Translations under genes and position numbers: made by a program
Notes under the pieces: model-generated
What the model was told of the DNA's origin: nothing
The model's input: the letters and a program-made list of their open reading frames with translations, nothing else
Database searches by the model: none
Origin: Prochlorococcus marinus str. GP2
GTDB lineage: Bacteria; Cyanobacteriota; Cyanobacteriia; PCC-6307; Cyanobiaceae
Length of the DNA stretch: 64,000 nucleotides
Assembly (NCBI RefSeq): GCF_000759885.1
Contig: NZ_JNAH01000007.1
Coordinates: forward strand, 62,001 to 126,000
Reading direction: 5' to 3'
In this document: piece by piece, positions 26,509 through 36,289 of the stretch
How the letters are laid out: each line of letters opens with the position of its first letter
Position numbering within the stretch: position 1 is the first letter of the stretch

Positions 26509-27948
26509 ATGAATCTACCTGTAATCATTAAATTCGTTATTGACCTTCTAGCAGTACTTTTACTGGCTTTAGGGATAAAAGGATTGTCAAAAGTAAAATC
26601 AGCAAGGGATGCCAATAGATTAGCTGCATTTGCAATGTCGCTATCAGTAGTAGGACTACTTTCTTATTATTTAGGCACTTCTGGAATTGCTGTACAGTCT
26701 TGGATTTGGATAATAATTGGATCAATCATAGGTAGTTTATTCGGAGCAATTCTTGCAAAAAAAGTACCTATGACCTCCATGCCTGAAACAGTGGCATTAT
26801 TCAATGGCTGTGGAGGAATGTCATCACTTTTGGTGGCCTTAGGAGTAGCTATTTTCCCTATTTCTAATAGTTTAGAAAATCTTGATTTTTTTAAGTCACT
26901 GATTAACGAAGTTTCAATATCTATTTCTATATTTGTTGGTGCCATAACTTTCACAGGTTCAATTGTGGCGATGGCAAAGTTACAGGGTTGGTTGTCAACT
27001 CCAGGATGGACTCAGAGCAAAGTTAGACATTTTGTAAATATTGTTTTTGCAGTTGCTTCCTTGATAGCCTTTTTTGATTTGATAAACGGCAATACAATTT
27101 CTATTTGGCTTTTAATTATAGTTTCTTCTTTATTAGGTATTGGAGTTACTTTGCCAATTGGTGGAGCTGATATGCCAGTCGTTATATCTTTATTAAATAG
27201 TTATTCAGGGATTGCAGCAGCAGCAGCAGGTTTCGTTGTAGATAGTCAGCTTTTGATAGTAGCAGGCGCAATGGTTGGAGCGGCAGGTCTAATACTTACT
27301 CAAGTAATGTGCAAGGGTATGAATAGATCATTGGTCTCAGTTCTTTTTGGAGGATCTTTATCGGCACAAAGTACAGCCTCTTCTGGTTCAGGAGAATATA
27401 CAAATATAACTTCTTGTAGTGTTGAAGAATGCGCATTGACTTTAGAGGCAGCCAACAAGGTAATTATTGTTCCTGGTTATGGTCTGGCAGTAGCTCAAGC
27501 TCAACATACTCTAAGGGAAGTAACAAAAAAACTAGAGCAAAATGGTATTGAAGTTGTTTACGCAATTCATCCTGTAGCAGGGAGGATGCCTGGACATATG
27601 AATGTACTTTTAGCAGAAGCAGATGTTCCTTACGAACAACTTAAAGAGATGGACGTTGTAAATCCTGATTTTCCAGCAACGGATGTTGTCTTAGTTTTAG
27701 GAGCAAATGATGTGGTTAATCCTCAAGCTAAAAATGATAGCTCTTCTCCTTTATATGGCATGCCAGTTCTTGATGTGCAGGAAGCAAGAACTGTATTTGT
27801 AATTAAACGTGGTATGAGTGCAGGTTACTCCGGAATAAAAAATGATTTATTTGATCTGCCAAATACCTCAATGGTCTTTGGTGATGCAAAAAAGGTGCTG
27901 AATGATTTGATTGGAGAATTAAAGGATCTTGGAGTTGGGGAGAAATAA
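26509..27948 (+). CDS. pntB: NAD(P) transhydrogenase subunit beta
   Basis: A 479-residue subunit. The N-terminal ~270 residues contain about nine transmembrane helices with conserved GCGGMSSLLVALG and GGADMPVVISLLNSYSG. The C-terminal domain III binds NADP(H): VIIVPGYGLAVAQAQH, HPVAGRMPGHMNVLLAEA, VLGANDVVNP and KRGMSAGYSGIKNDLF. Complete and in frame. The next gene starts inside its last codons. Confidence 0.96.
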   Translation: MNLPVIIKFVIDLLAVLLLALGIKGLSKVKSARDANRLAAFAMSLSVVGLLSYYLGTSGIAVQSWIWIIIGSIIGSLFGAILAKKVPMTSMPETVALFNGCGGMSSLLVALGVAIFPISNSLENLDFFKSLINEVSISISIFVGAITFTGSIVAMAKLQGWLSTPGWTQSKVRHFVNIVFAVASLIAFFDLINGNTISIWLLIIVSSLLGIGVTLPIGGADMPVVISLLNSYSGIAAAAAGFVVDSQLLIVAGAMVGAAGLILTQVMCKGMNRSLVSVLFGGSLSAQSTASSGSGEYTNITSCSVEECALTLEAANKVIIVPGYGLAVAQAQHTLREVTKKLEQNGIEVVYAIHPVAGRMPGHMNVLLAEADVPYEQLKEMDVVNPDFPATDVVLVLGANDVVNPQAKNDSSSPLYGMPVLDVQEARTVFVIKRGMSAGYSGIKNDLFDLPNTSMVFGDAKKVLNDLIGELKDLGVGEK

Positions 27949-29017
27949 TAGTATATCTTTTAGTTTTTCAGATTACTTAAAAAATAAGCCATTTCGAGAA
28001 GTCTTACCTTGGATAGGTGGCGACTTACAAACTTTGAGAGATACTTTTGTTATTGATTTTGGTAAATCAAAAAAAAATAAAAAAATATTCTTTCCGATTA
28101 ATAAAATTCTTTCTAAAAAATTTGAATGTGATTATCTTTTAGGTTTTTTAGAATTACCTGAAAACTTAAACTTACTTAGGGGTTTTGTAATCGTTACCCA
28201 TGGTTTAGGGGGCTCAACTAAACGGTTTGGTTTAAGAAGAATATCTAGGAAATTAGCAAATAATGGTTTTGGAGTTCTTAAATTAAATCTAAGAGGATCT
28301 GGATCAGCGAGATATTTGGCTAAAGGAAATTATTGTGCTAGATGCTCCAGTGATGTTATTTCAGCAATTAATAATTTTAAAAAATTGATTAATTTAGAAT
28401 TCAAAGATCTTATGAAAAGGAATAATAATCTTCCAATTTATGGAGTTGGATTATCTTTAGGCGGAACAATTCTTTTAAATGCCTGCCTAGATTACGATGA
28501 AAACAAAGGAGAAAAACTTTTAGATGGCCTTGCCTGCGTGAGTACCCCTTTAAATTTATCTTCATGTAGTCTCTGTATTGAAAAACCTAGAAATTCTATC
28601 TACCAAAAATGGTTACTTCACCGCTTAAAAAATCAGTTATGGGAGGGATTTAATGATGAAGGCAAACTCCTTGATAACGAGAAATTAAGAATAAAAATTA
28701 GAAATTTAAAAAGTATAAGAGAATTTGATCAGAAATTTACAGCTCCTAGTTGGGGATTTAATTCTTTAGAGGATTATTATATTAAAGCTTCTCCAATTTT
28801 TAGAATCCAAAACTCAATAAAAAAGTTACCTCCAATGCTTTTTATTCATGCCAAGGATGATCCCTGGGTTCCATATAAGGATACTTTGAATTTAAGAAAA
28901 GAATCTATTGATAAATTAACTATTTTTATAACTGAAAAAGGAGGTCATAATGGTTTTCATTCGATTAATGGCTGCTGGTCAGACGAAGTCGTAAAGAACT
29001 GGTTCATAAGTATCTAG
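27929..29017 (+). CDS. YheT-type alpha/beta hydrolase
   Basis: A 362-residue protein of the YheT/EMB8 hydrolase family. PFREVLPWIGGDLQTLRDTF near the N-terminus is family-typical. The fold shows VIVTHGLGGSTKRFGLRRISRKLA, a GLSLGGTILLNA nucleophile elbow (G-L-S-L-G), the acid in LFIHAKDDPWVP, and histidine in EKGGHNGFHS. It starts at TTG 27929, overlapping the pntB end by 20 bases; another TTG two codons on is possible. Substrate unknown. Confidence 0.85.
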   Translation: MELGRNNSISFSFSDYLKNKPFREVLPWIGGDLQTLRDTFVIDFGKSKKNKKIFFPINKILSKKFECDYLLGFLELPENLNLLRGFVIVTHGLGGSTKRFGLRRISRKLANNGFGVLKLNLRGSGSARYLAKGNYCARCSSDVISAINNFKKLINLEFKDLMKRNNNLPIYGVGLSLGGTILLNACLDYDENKGEKLLDGLACVSTPLNLSSCSLCIEKPRNSIYQKWLLHRLKNQLWEGFNDEGKLLDNEKLRIKIRNLKSIREFDQKFTAPSWGFNSLEDYYIKASPIFRIQNSIKKLPPMLFIHAKDDPWVPYKDTLNLRKESIDKLTIFITEKGGHNGFHSINGCWSDEVVKNWFISI

Positions 29018-29348
29018 GACTATTTAAAAATGGTGTTTTTTTGAAAATCCATTTTTCTATTGGCTTACCGTTAATAATATGTGAGGTAAAAATTTCAGAA
29101 ATTTTTTCTGGAGAAACCTTCTCATACCAAATACCATCAGGCCAAATAAGAAGAATTGGGCCGTTCTTACATACCCTTAAACAGTCAGCTTTTGATCTTA
29201 ATATATGAACGTTTTTTGTAGAGGGATCATTTTCAAATTTTTTTAAAGTCTTTTTCAGACATTCCCATGTTTTTTGACCTTCATTGCCTTTAAAGCATTT
29301 CTGTTTTGTGGGAGTTGCGCATAGTAAAAGATGTTTTTTTATATTCAC
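29004..29348 (-). CDS. Thioredoxin-like 2Fe-2S ferredoxin domain protein
   Basis: A 114-residue protein. The opening HLLLCATPTKQKCFKGNEGQKTWECL and later KADCLRVCKNGPILLIWPDGIWYEKVSP match the thioredoxin-like [2Fe-2S] ferredoxin fold; ligand cysteines are C10, C18 (CATPTKQKC), and the C-x3-C pair in DCLRVC. These small proteins carry electrons, sometimes for hydrogenase-like or nitrogen enzymes, and partner is unknown here. It overlaps the hydrolase end by 14 bases on the opposite strand and lies 2 bases downstream of dxr, so likely cotranscribed with dxr. Confidence 0.88.
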   Translation of the reverse strand: MNIKKHLLLCATPTKQKCFKGNEGQKTWECLKKTLKKFENDPSTKNVHILRSKADCLRVCKNGPILLIWPDGIWYEKVSPEKISEIFTSHIINGKPIEKWIFKKTPFLNSPRYL

Positions 29349-29350
29349 TT

Positions 29351-30610
29351 TTATCCAATACTTACGTATTTTTTCCCTTTTTTAATTTCTTGCTCAACAA
29401 AAAGTCTGGCCCAATTGTCTACTTCAAGAATATCCTCCAATTCGGGACTCAAATTCAAATTCTCCATATGTGATTCACAAGCTTTACTTATAAAAGTTGG
29501 AATTTCTTGAAAAGAAATTTTTTCTTTGAGGAATTGTTCAACAGACATTTCATTAGCAGCATTTAATACTGCAGGCATAGTTCCAGAAGATTTTCCTGCA
29601 GCATAGGCAAGTCCCATGCATGGATATTTAAACTCGTCTGGCTCTTTAAAAGTTAATTTTCCAATTTCACTTAGGTTTAATCTTTTCCAATTTGTTTTAA
29701 ATCTCTCAGGCCAACTCATTGCATATAAAATAGGTAGTTTCATATCTGGCCAACCTAATTGAGCTAATACTGAAGAATCTTCCATCTCAATCATTGAATG
29801 AATAATACTTTGAGGGTGGATAACTATTTCGATATTTTCGTAAGAGGTCCCAAATAAATAATGAGCTTCTATAACTTCTAATCCTTTATTCATAAGAGTT
29901 GCAGAATCTACAGTTATTTTTTTCCCCATATCCCAATTAGGATGTGAAGTCGCATCTTCCACTGTGACATGCTTTAAATCCTCAACGGCCCAATCTCTGA
30001 AAGCACCACCAGAAGCTGTTAAATGTATGGCTTTTAAACCTTTAGGCATCTCTCCTGTTGAAAAATCTGTATTTTCATAATTAGGTAATCCTTGTAAACA
30101 TTGAAAGATAGCAGAGTGTTCTGAATCAGCAGGTAAAAGCCTACTATTATTTTTCTTTAGTGCAGGAATAACAATTGGTCCTGCCGCAATTAAAGTTTCT
30201 TTGTTAGCAAGTGCAATATTTTTCCCCGCATTAATTGCTGACATTGTTGGAATTAAGCCTGCACAGCCTACTATCCCTGTTATCACAGTATCTGCCTTAT
30301 CCCATGCTGCAACTGCGTTAATCCCTTGCTTTCCACCTAAAACCAAGGGAGCATCATCCAAATCTAAGTTATTAATATTATCTTTTAAATCTTCTATAAG
30401 ACTTTCATCCTGAATTGCAACTACCTCTGGTTTATGTGTTTTAACTTGTTCAGTTAATAAATTAATATTTCTTCCTGCAGAAAGAGCTACGGCTTTAAAC
30501 TTATCAGGCTGCTCACTAGCTATTTCGAGAGTTTGAGTCCCTATTGAACCAGTAGAACCAAGCACAGTAATGTATTTCAATTTTCTCTGATATTTCTTAT
30601 ATCTTCCCAT
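29351..30610 (-). CDS. dxr: 1-deoxy-D-xylulose 5-phosphate reductoisomerase
   Basis: A 419-residue enzyme of the MEP isoprenoid pathway. It converts DXP to MEP using NADPH. The NADPH motif is [17 protein letters not shown], the substrate/metal region [17 protein letters not shown] and [10 protein letters not shown], with [32 protein letters not shown]. Full length for the family (about 390-420). The ATG follows a short basic N-terminus, [12 protein letters not shown]. Confidence 0.97.
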   Translation of the reverse strand: MGRYKKYQRKLKYITVLGSTGSIGTQTLEIASEQPDKFKAVALSAGRNINLLTEQVKTHKPEVVAIQDESLIEDLKDNINNLDLDDAPLVLGGKQGINAVAAWDKADTVITGIVGCAGLIPTMSAINAGKNIALANKETLIAAGPIVIPALKKNNSRLLPADSEHSAIFQCLQGLPNYENTDFSTGEMPKGLKAIHLTASGGAFRDWAVEDLKHVTVEDATSHPNWDMGKKITVDSATLMNKGLEVIEAHYLFGTSYENIEIVIHPQSIIHSMIEMEDSSVLAQLGWPDMKLPILYAMSWPERFKTNWKRLNLSEIGKLTFKEPDEFKYPCMGLAYAAGKSSGTMPAVLNAANEMSVEQFLKEKISFQEIPTFISKACESHMENLNLSPELEDILEVDNWARLFVEQEIKKGKKYVSIG

Positions 30611-30662
30611 TTAAAGGTGTATTTAAAAAACAAAAATTTCAAATTGGCTTTTTTCTTAAAAT

Positions 30663-32132
30663 TTAGACCCTTATCCATGTTGTTATTTCCTTTGATTGAT
30701 CAATAAGTTCAATACCTTTTTCTTTTAACAAATTTCTTATTTCATCGGCCTTCGCATAATTCTTTTCCATTTTTGCTTTCAATCTTTCATTAATAAGAGA
30801 TGATATTTCTTCTTCTGTTATTTTACTTTCTTTTACTAAAACTTCTTTTTTAAGACCAAGTACCTCTGTCAACTTCTCAAGAGTTTTAAAATTTTCAAGT
30901 AGAAAGAATTTTTGATTTGGGTCTATTTTAAAACCTTCAACCCTTTGAAATTGGTTTAAAAAGTTTTTTAATGGTTTCGCTAAATCGTAAATAATTGCAA
31001 TAGCACCTGCTGTATTGAGGTCATTTCCCAGAGCCTCAGAAAATTTAAGCTTTTTTTGTGATAATTCAAAACTTATTTTCTCTTTATATTCTTCTTCGAT
31101 AGATTCATCTTTATCAATAGATCTAAAAACACCTTTTGTAAGATCCATAAAAGAAAGGGCTACATTAATGTTTTTCCAAGCTTCTGAAGCACTCCTTAAA
31201 GCTTCTTCAGTAAAATCAAGTGGTTTTCTATAATTCACAGTCATAACAAAATATCGCAAAGTCATAGGGCTTATACCTGACTTAATTAGCTCTCTGATAG
31301 TTTTAAAATTTTTAAGGGATTTACTCATCTTTTGTCCATTTACATTCACCATCCCATTGTGTAACCAATAGTTAGCTAGCTTTTTGCCATTGGCTGCTTC
31401 TGATTGGGCGATTTCATTCTCATGATGTGGAAAAATCAAATCAGAACCACCTAAATGGATATCTATAGTATCTCCTAATTCATCTTTAACCATCGCCGAA
31501 CATTCAATATGCCATCCTGGCCTACCTTTACCCCATGGCGAATCAAAAAATGGTTCATCATCTTTGGCTTTTTTCCAGAGCGCAAAATCCTGCGGATTAA
31601 GTTTTTTACTATTTTCCTCATTAACCATTCTTCCTTGCTGATTTATATTTTGTTCTTGTAAATTTTGATTACTTAGCTTTCCATAATTTTTATTTTTGAA
31701 AACAGAATAATAAACGTCTCCATCTCTAGAGTATGCATAACCTTTGTCCTCAAGGATTGTGATGAAGGAGCAGATATTGCATATATGATTCGTTGCTCTT
31801 GGCATACTATCCGGACGCATTATCCCTAAAGAATCCATATCTTCATGAAATTCAATGATATTCTTTTCAGATACTTCCTTCATTGAACTGCGTTCTTCTT
31901 TCGCTCTTTTTAAGATCTTGTCATCAATATCTGTAAAATTTTGAACATACTTTACTTTGAAATCACTGTAAATTAAGAATCTTCTCAATACATCCCAAGC
32001 GATATAACTTCTGGCATGACCAAGATGACATAAATCATAAACAGTTACCCCACAACAATAAATTTTTACTACATCATCAATAGGCTTAAAAACCTCAACT
32101 TTTTTGCTTAAAGTATTAAAAAGTTTGATCAT
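30663..32132 (-). CDS. cysS: Cysteinyl-tRNA synthetase
   Basis: A 489-residue class I synthetase. HIGH-like motif is CHLGHARSYIAWDVLRR, the zinc-site region is YCCGVTVYD... and WHIECSAM, HENE in PHHENEIAQSEA, and KMSKS is GQKMSKSLKNF. The C-terminal coiled region ending in LLKEKGIELIDQSKEITTW is typical. Charges tRNA-Cys in the cytoplasm. It ends a three-gene block with dxr downstream and polA upstream. Confidence 0.97.
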   Translation of the reverse strand: MIKLFNTLSKKVEVFKPIDDVVKIYCCGVTVYDLCHLGHARSYIAWDVLRRFLIYSDFKVKYVQNFTDIDDKILKRAKEERSSMKEVSEKNIIEFHEDMDSLGIMRPDSMPRATNHICNICSFITILEDKGYAYSRDGDVYYSVFKNKNYGKLSNQNLQEQNINQQGRMVNEENSKKLNPQDFALWKKAKDDEPFFDSPWGKGRPGWHIECSAMVKDELGDTIDIHLGGSDLIFPHHENEIAQSEAANGKKLANYWLHNGMVNVNGQKMSKSLKNFKTIRELIKSGISPMTLRYFVMTVNYRKPLDFTEEALRSASEAWKNINVALSFMDLTKGVFRSIDKDESIEEEYKEKISFELSQKKLKFSEALGNDLNTAGAIAIIYDLAKPLKNFLNQFQRVEGFKIDPNQKFFLLENFKTLEKLTEVLGLKKEVLVKESKITEEEISSLINERLKAKMEKNYAKADEIRNLLKEKGIELIDQSKEITTWIRV

Positions 32133-32156
32133 CTTAAAATAAGTATTTCATGAGGT

Positions 32157-35087
32157 TTATTTTGTCTCCATCCAATTGTCTCCAATTCCAATATCAACTA
32201 AAAGAGGCACATTTAATTTTACACAATCTTCCATAGTCTTCTTTACTAATTTCGTCGTAATTTCCAAAGAATCTGGTTCAACTTCAAACAATAATTCATC
32301 ATGAACTTGTAAAAGCATTTTTGCTGGAACATTCATTTCTATGAATTTTTTATTTAGTTGAACCATTGCAATTTTAATAATATCTGCACTTGAACCCTGA
32401 ATTGGGGCATTGGCTGCGGCTCTAAGTGACTGTGCTTCCATGCCAGCTCTTCTTGCGGCTTGCAAGTCAATTTCGTAAGGATCTTTTCCTAGTAATCTTC
32501 CAAGTCCATTTTTATCAAACTTAAATTCTCTCTTTCTTCCAAAAATTGTTTTTACATAACCTTTTGATAAGGCAAGCCTTTCTTGAAGTTCAAGAAATTT
32601 GAAAATTTTTGAATATCTTTCTTTGTATTTTATTAGGAATTCTTTTGCTTCTGGAATACTTACTCCGGTAGAACGTGCAAACTTTTTAATTCCCATACCA
32701 TAGATAACTCCGAAATTTATTGTTTTCCCAACTCTCCTCTCATCAGAGGAAATTTCTTCTTTCTCAAAAATTAATCTTGCAGTCAAAGAATGAATGTCTT
32801 CATTTTTATGAAATGCATTTATTAGTATTTCTTCATCCGCTAAGTGAGAGAGTATTCTTAATTCGATCTGAGAATAATCAGCTGATAAAAGTTTCCAATT
32901 TTTTTCAGGTAAGAATGCTTTTCTGATTCTTCTACTAAATTCAGTCCTAACCGGGATATTTTGAAGATTAGGATTGCTACTACTTAGTCTCCCAGTCGCT
33001 GTAGCAGCTTGATTAAAGTTTGTATGAACTCTTCCTGTCTTTTCGTTAATAAGATTTGGAAGAGCATCAATATAGGTACTAAGTAATTTGCTAAGAGTTC
33101 TATGTTTTATTAAATGTTGGATTATTTCATGTTCGTCGACTAATCTTTCCAGAACTACTGCATCTGTGCTCCATCCTGTTTTTGTTTTCCGTGATTTTTT
33201 CTTATCCAAATTTAATTTTTCAAACAAGATCTCACCAAGTTGTTTTGGTGAGGATAAATTGAAACTTTCCTCTGCTAACTCATAAACTTTAATTTCAATA
33301 TCTTCTAAGGTACTTTTTAATTCTTTTGAGAGTTTATCCAAATAAGGTATGTCGATGGTTATGCCATTCATTTCCATTTGGGACAATACCGGCTCTAAAG
33401 GCAGCTCGATTTCTTCGAACAATTTGGTTAATTCATCTTTTTCCTTTGAAAAAATTTCTTTAAAAATTTTGACAATCTTAAAAGTTAGAAAAACATCATA
33501 ACCACAGTAAATACTTGCTTCATCAATATCAACAAATGAAAAGTCTTTATTTTTTCCAACTGTCTCCTTAAATGAAGGAGGCTTAAATCCAAATAATCTA
33601 AAACTAATTTCACTTAATCCATGTTTCTCCTGATTATTAAGAAGGTAGTCTGCTAACAAGGTGTCAAAGGTTACGCCTTTAAGATCAAGTCCATGATTAA
33701 AAAATATTTGCCTATCAAATTTAGAATTTTGGAGTGCCTTTTCTTTTTTTGGATCTTCTATCCAATTTCTTAGCTTTGAGAAAACATCTTCAATTGATAA
33801 TTGATTGGAGGTCTCCTTTTTTGTTTGATGACCAAGAGGTATATAAAATAAATCATCATTTTCTTCTCCAAGACATAACCCTATCCCAACAAGTTCCGCA
33901 TCGATTGGATTCAAACTATTGGTCTCTGTATCTAAAGAAACTATTTGATTAGTCTTGTCTAATCTTTGAATTAATTTATCAAGTAATTCGAAATCATTTA
34001 CAACAGTTACGTTGATTTTAGGGATTTTATTTTCACTATTTTCTAATTCACTTTTGCTTGATACCTTTGGATCTTTCTCTTCCTCTTTAGCTACATTATT
34101 TTTGTCAAAACCACCTTTGCTGAAAGTTGAATTGAAAATATCAATTTGTCTAAGAAGTGTTGATAGTTCTAATTTTTTCAGTGACTCTGAAAGTAGTTCT
34201 TGATTTATATTTTTTAATTCATAACCGTTACTTAAAATTAAAGGCACCTCAGTATTTATTTTTGCTAAATCTCTGGAAAGAAAAGCATTATGTTTATCGT
34301 TCCTGAGCTTTTCTATGACTGAACCTTTGATGAATCCTTTATATTTCTTATCGTTGTTCTGCTGAATCTTGTCCAAAGCCTGATAGATTCCATCAAGCGT
34401 GTCGTTCTCTTTTAGTAGATTAATTGCAGTTTTTGGACCTACCCCTTTAATACCTGGAATATTATCAGAACTATCACCAGTTAGGGCTTTGAGATCAACT
34501 ACTCTTTCTGGCGCAACACCTAATTTTTCTTTTACTCCATTTTCATTCATAAGAGTTGGATTTCCACTTTTCGCATATGGACCACCACCCATATAAAGTA
34601 CATAAATATCTTTTTGATCATCTACTAATTGAAATAAGTCCCTATCTCCAGAAAGAATATTCACGCACCATCCTTTAGAAGAAGCATCATTTGCAATTGT
34701 GCCTAGGAGATCATCTGCTTCGTATCCTGGAGATTTAAAAATTGGTAAATTAAGGCTTTCTTCTAAAATGATTTCTAGTTGTTCAATATCCTGAAAAAAA
34801 ACATCTGGTGCTACATCTCTATTGGCTTTATAATTTGGATCTAATTCATGTCTGAAAGTAGGTTTTTCTGTATCAAACGTAATACAAACACCCTCAGGAC
34901 TAATATTTTTACAATTATCCAGAAGGCTTTTTAGAAATCCATAAGTGACACTTGTTGGAAATCCCTCTTTAGTGGTTAAACCTCCATCAATCCCCTTGCT
35001 AAATGCATAGAAACTTCTAAAAGCAAGTGAGTGGCCATCGACTAAAAGTAAAATTGGTTTTTTAGAGTTTTCAGATTTTAAACTCAT
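32157..35087 (-). CDS. polA: DNA polymerase I
   Basis: A 976-residue polymerase for Okazaki-fragment processing and repair. The 5'-3' exonuclease domain occupies ~1-300 (LVDGHSLAFRSFYAF, SGDRDLFQLV, GDSSDNIPGIKGVGPKTA). The middle ~355-550 is a 3'-5' exonuclease that keeps acidic residues (SLDTETNSLNP, NSKFDRQIFF, YCGYDVFLTFKI), so proofreading may be intact. The polymerase domain has motif A (ADYSQIELRILSH), motif B (RRVGKTINFGVIYGMG) and motif C (LLQVHDELLFEV). The ATG overlaps the upstream HlyD gene stop by 4 bases. Confidence 0.97.
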   Translation of the reverse strand: MSLKSENSKKPILLLVDGHSLAFRSFYAFSKGIDGGLTTKEGFPTSVTYGFLKSLLDNCKNISPEGVCITFDTEKPTFRHELDPNYKANRDVAPDVFFQDIEQLEIILEESLNLPIFKSPGYEADDLLGTIANDASSKGWCVNILSGDRDLFQLVDDQKDIYVLYMGGGPYAKSGNPTLMNENGVKEKLGVAPERVVDLKALTGDSSDNIPGIKGVGPKTAINLLKENDTLDGIYQALDKIQQNNDKKYKGFIKGSVIEKLRNDKHNAFLSRDLAKINTEVPLILSNGYELKNINQELLSESLKKLELSTLLRQIDIFNSTFSKGGFDKNNVAKEEEKDPKVSSKSELENSENKIPKINVTVVNDFELLDKLIQRLDKTNQIVSLDTETNSLNPIDAELVGIGLCLGEENDDLFYIPLGHQTKKETSNQLSIEDVFSKLRNWIEDPKKEKALQNSKFDRQIFFNHGLDLKGVTFDTLLADYLLNNQEKHGLSEISFRLFGFKPPSFKETVGKNKDFSFVDIDEASIYCGYDVFLTFKIVKIFKEIFSKEKDELTKLFEEIELPLEPVLSQMEMNGITIDIPYLDKLSKELKSTLEDIEIKVYELAEESFNLSSPKQLGEILFEKLNLDKKKSRKTKTGWSTDAVVLERLVDEHEIIQHLIKHRTLSKLLSTYIDALPNLINEKTGRVHTNFNQAATATGRLSSSNPNLQNIPVRTEFSRRIRKAFLPEKNWKLLSADYSQIELRILSHLADEEILINAFHKNEDIHSLTARLIFEKEEISSDERRVGKTINFGVIYGMGIKKFARSTGVSIPEAKEFLIKYKERYSKIFKFLELQERLALSKGYVKTIFGRKREFKFDKNGLGRLLGKDPYEIDLQAARRAGMEAQSLRAAANAPIQGSSADIIKIAMVQLNKKFIEMNVPAKMLLQVHDELLFEVEPDSLEITTKLVKKTMEDCVKLNVPLLVDIGIGDNWMETK

Positions 35088-36145
35088 TTTCTCTTCTTAG
35101 CCCAAGGTGGGATATCAATAAAGATTTGCTCTCCAGGTTCTAATCCATCAATTACTGAAGTTTTATTTCCACTACTAATACCAATTTCGATTTTTTCAAA
35201 TTTGGGAGAATTGTTTTTATCAACTTTCAAAATTCCTTTTTCACCTTTTTCTGTGACAATAGAAACTGTTGGAACTAGGATTTTTTCTTCATTACCTTCG
35301 ACTCTAAATTCAAGATCTGCAGTCATTCCAATTTTGATTTCTTCAGAAATATCTCTAAAATTTAAAGTTACTTCGAATGAGGTTACATTATTATCTTTTA
35401 CAGCTCTTGTAGCTATTTTTTTAACTATGGCATTATATTTTTTTGAGGGGTAAGCCTCAATTCTTACTGAGGCTTCTTGACCTATTTTTATTCTGCCAAT
35501 GTCACTCTCAGGAACTTTAGCAACAATTTCTAGCCCCTCTGATAGTTCAAAAATAAAGTTTTTGGTTTTAGGGTCTGAACTTAAGTTTGTACTTGGTGTG
35601 ACATAAGATCCTATCTCAGCATATTTTGCAGTTATCTTTCCTCCATAAGGAGCTTTAATTAGATAGAAACTTTTTTCAGCTTTTGCATCATTAAGTTTTG
35701 CGCTACTAATGTTGTAGTTATTTTTATAACTTTCATAGTCTTCTTTACTTACCGCACCTTCTTGATATAAATATTCCCTTCTTAAAAATTCAGATTTTTG
35801 TTTTTCTACATTTAATTCAAGTTCTTCAATTTTATAGATAAAGTCTTCATCATCAAGAGAAGCTAAAACCTGATCTTTTTTCACAAGATCGCCCTCATCT
35901 ACTTTGATTTCTTTTATTACGCCTTGCTTCCGAGGCCCAATATTGCTTGTCCTTATTGCTTTTACTTCACCACTCGTATTAATTGAATCTGAGAGGATTC
36001 CTTTTTCAACTTGAACTACAAAATCAGAAATGTCTTTTGATTTATTTTTCTTGAAGGAATTGGTTATGACAACGAAGAATATAGTTAAAAAAAGTAATAT
36101 AATTCCACTTCTTAGATTTATATTTTTTTTTATTAAATCAAACAT
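35084..36145 (-). CDS. HlyD/RND-type periplasmic adaptor protein
   Basis: A 353-residue membrane-fusion protein of a tripartite or ABC (MacA-like) exporter. One N-terminal helix (residues ~13-31) anchors it. A biotinyl-lipoyl half appears as SNIGPRKQGVIKEIKVDEGDLVKKDQVLASLDDED, followed by a coiled-coil hairpin with EGAVSKEDYESYKN and the second half IKAPYGGKITAKYAEIGSYV, then the beta-barrel and GLEPGEQIFIDIP. The partner permease and ATPase are not adjacent. Four bases overlap with polA (ATGA) suggests cotranslation, unusual for these functions. Confidence 0.9.
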   Translation of the reverse strand: MFDLIKKNINLRSGIILLFLTIFFVVITNSFKKNKSKDISDFVVQVEKGILSDSINTSGEVKAIRTSNIGPRKQGVIKEIKVDEGDLVKKDQVLASLDDEDFIYKIEELELNVEKQKSEFLRREYLYQEGAVSKEDYESYKNNYNISSAKLNDAKAEKSFYLIKAPYGGKITAKYAEIGSYVTPSTNLSSDPKTKNFIFELSEGLEIVAKVPESDIGRIKIGQEASVRIEAYPSKKYNAIVKKIATRAVKDNNVTSFEVTLNFRDISEEIKIGMTADLEFRVEGNEEKILVPTVSIVTEKGEKGILKVDKNNSPKFEKIEIGISSGNKTSVIDGLEPGEQIFIDIPPWAKKRK

Positions 36146-36289
36146 TTCTTTTGAAAAAAAGTAATTGAGAATATTTGGGAACTAAATAAATAATCAAGTA
36201 GATTATAAATAACTTATCCAAGATTGGTTAAGTAAATACTATATTACTAGAAGATGTTTTCTGAATAGTTTTTCCATAAATTTTTTCAA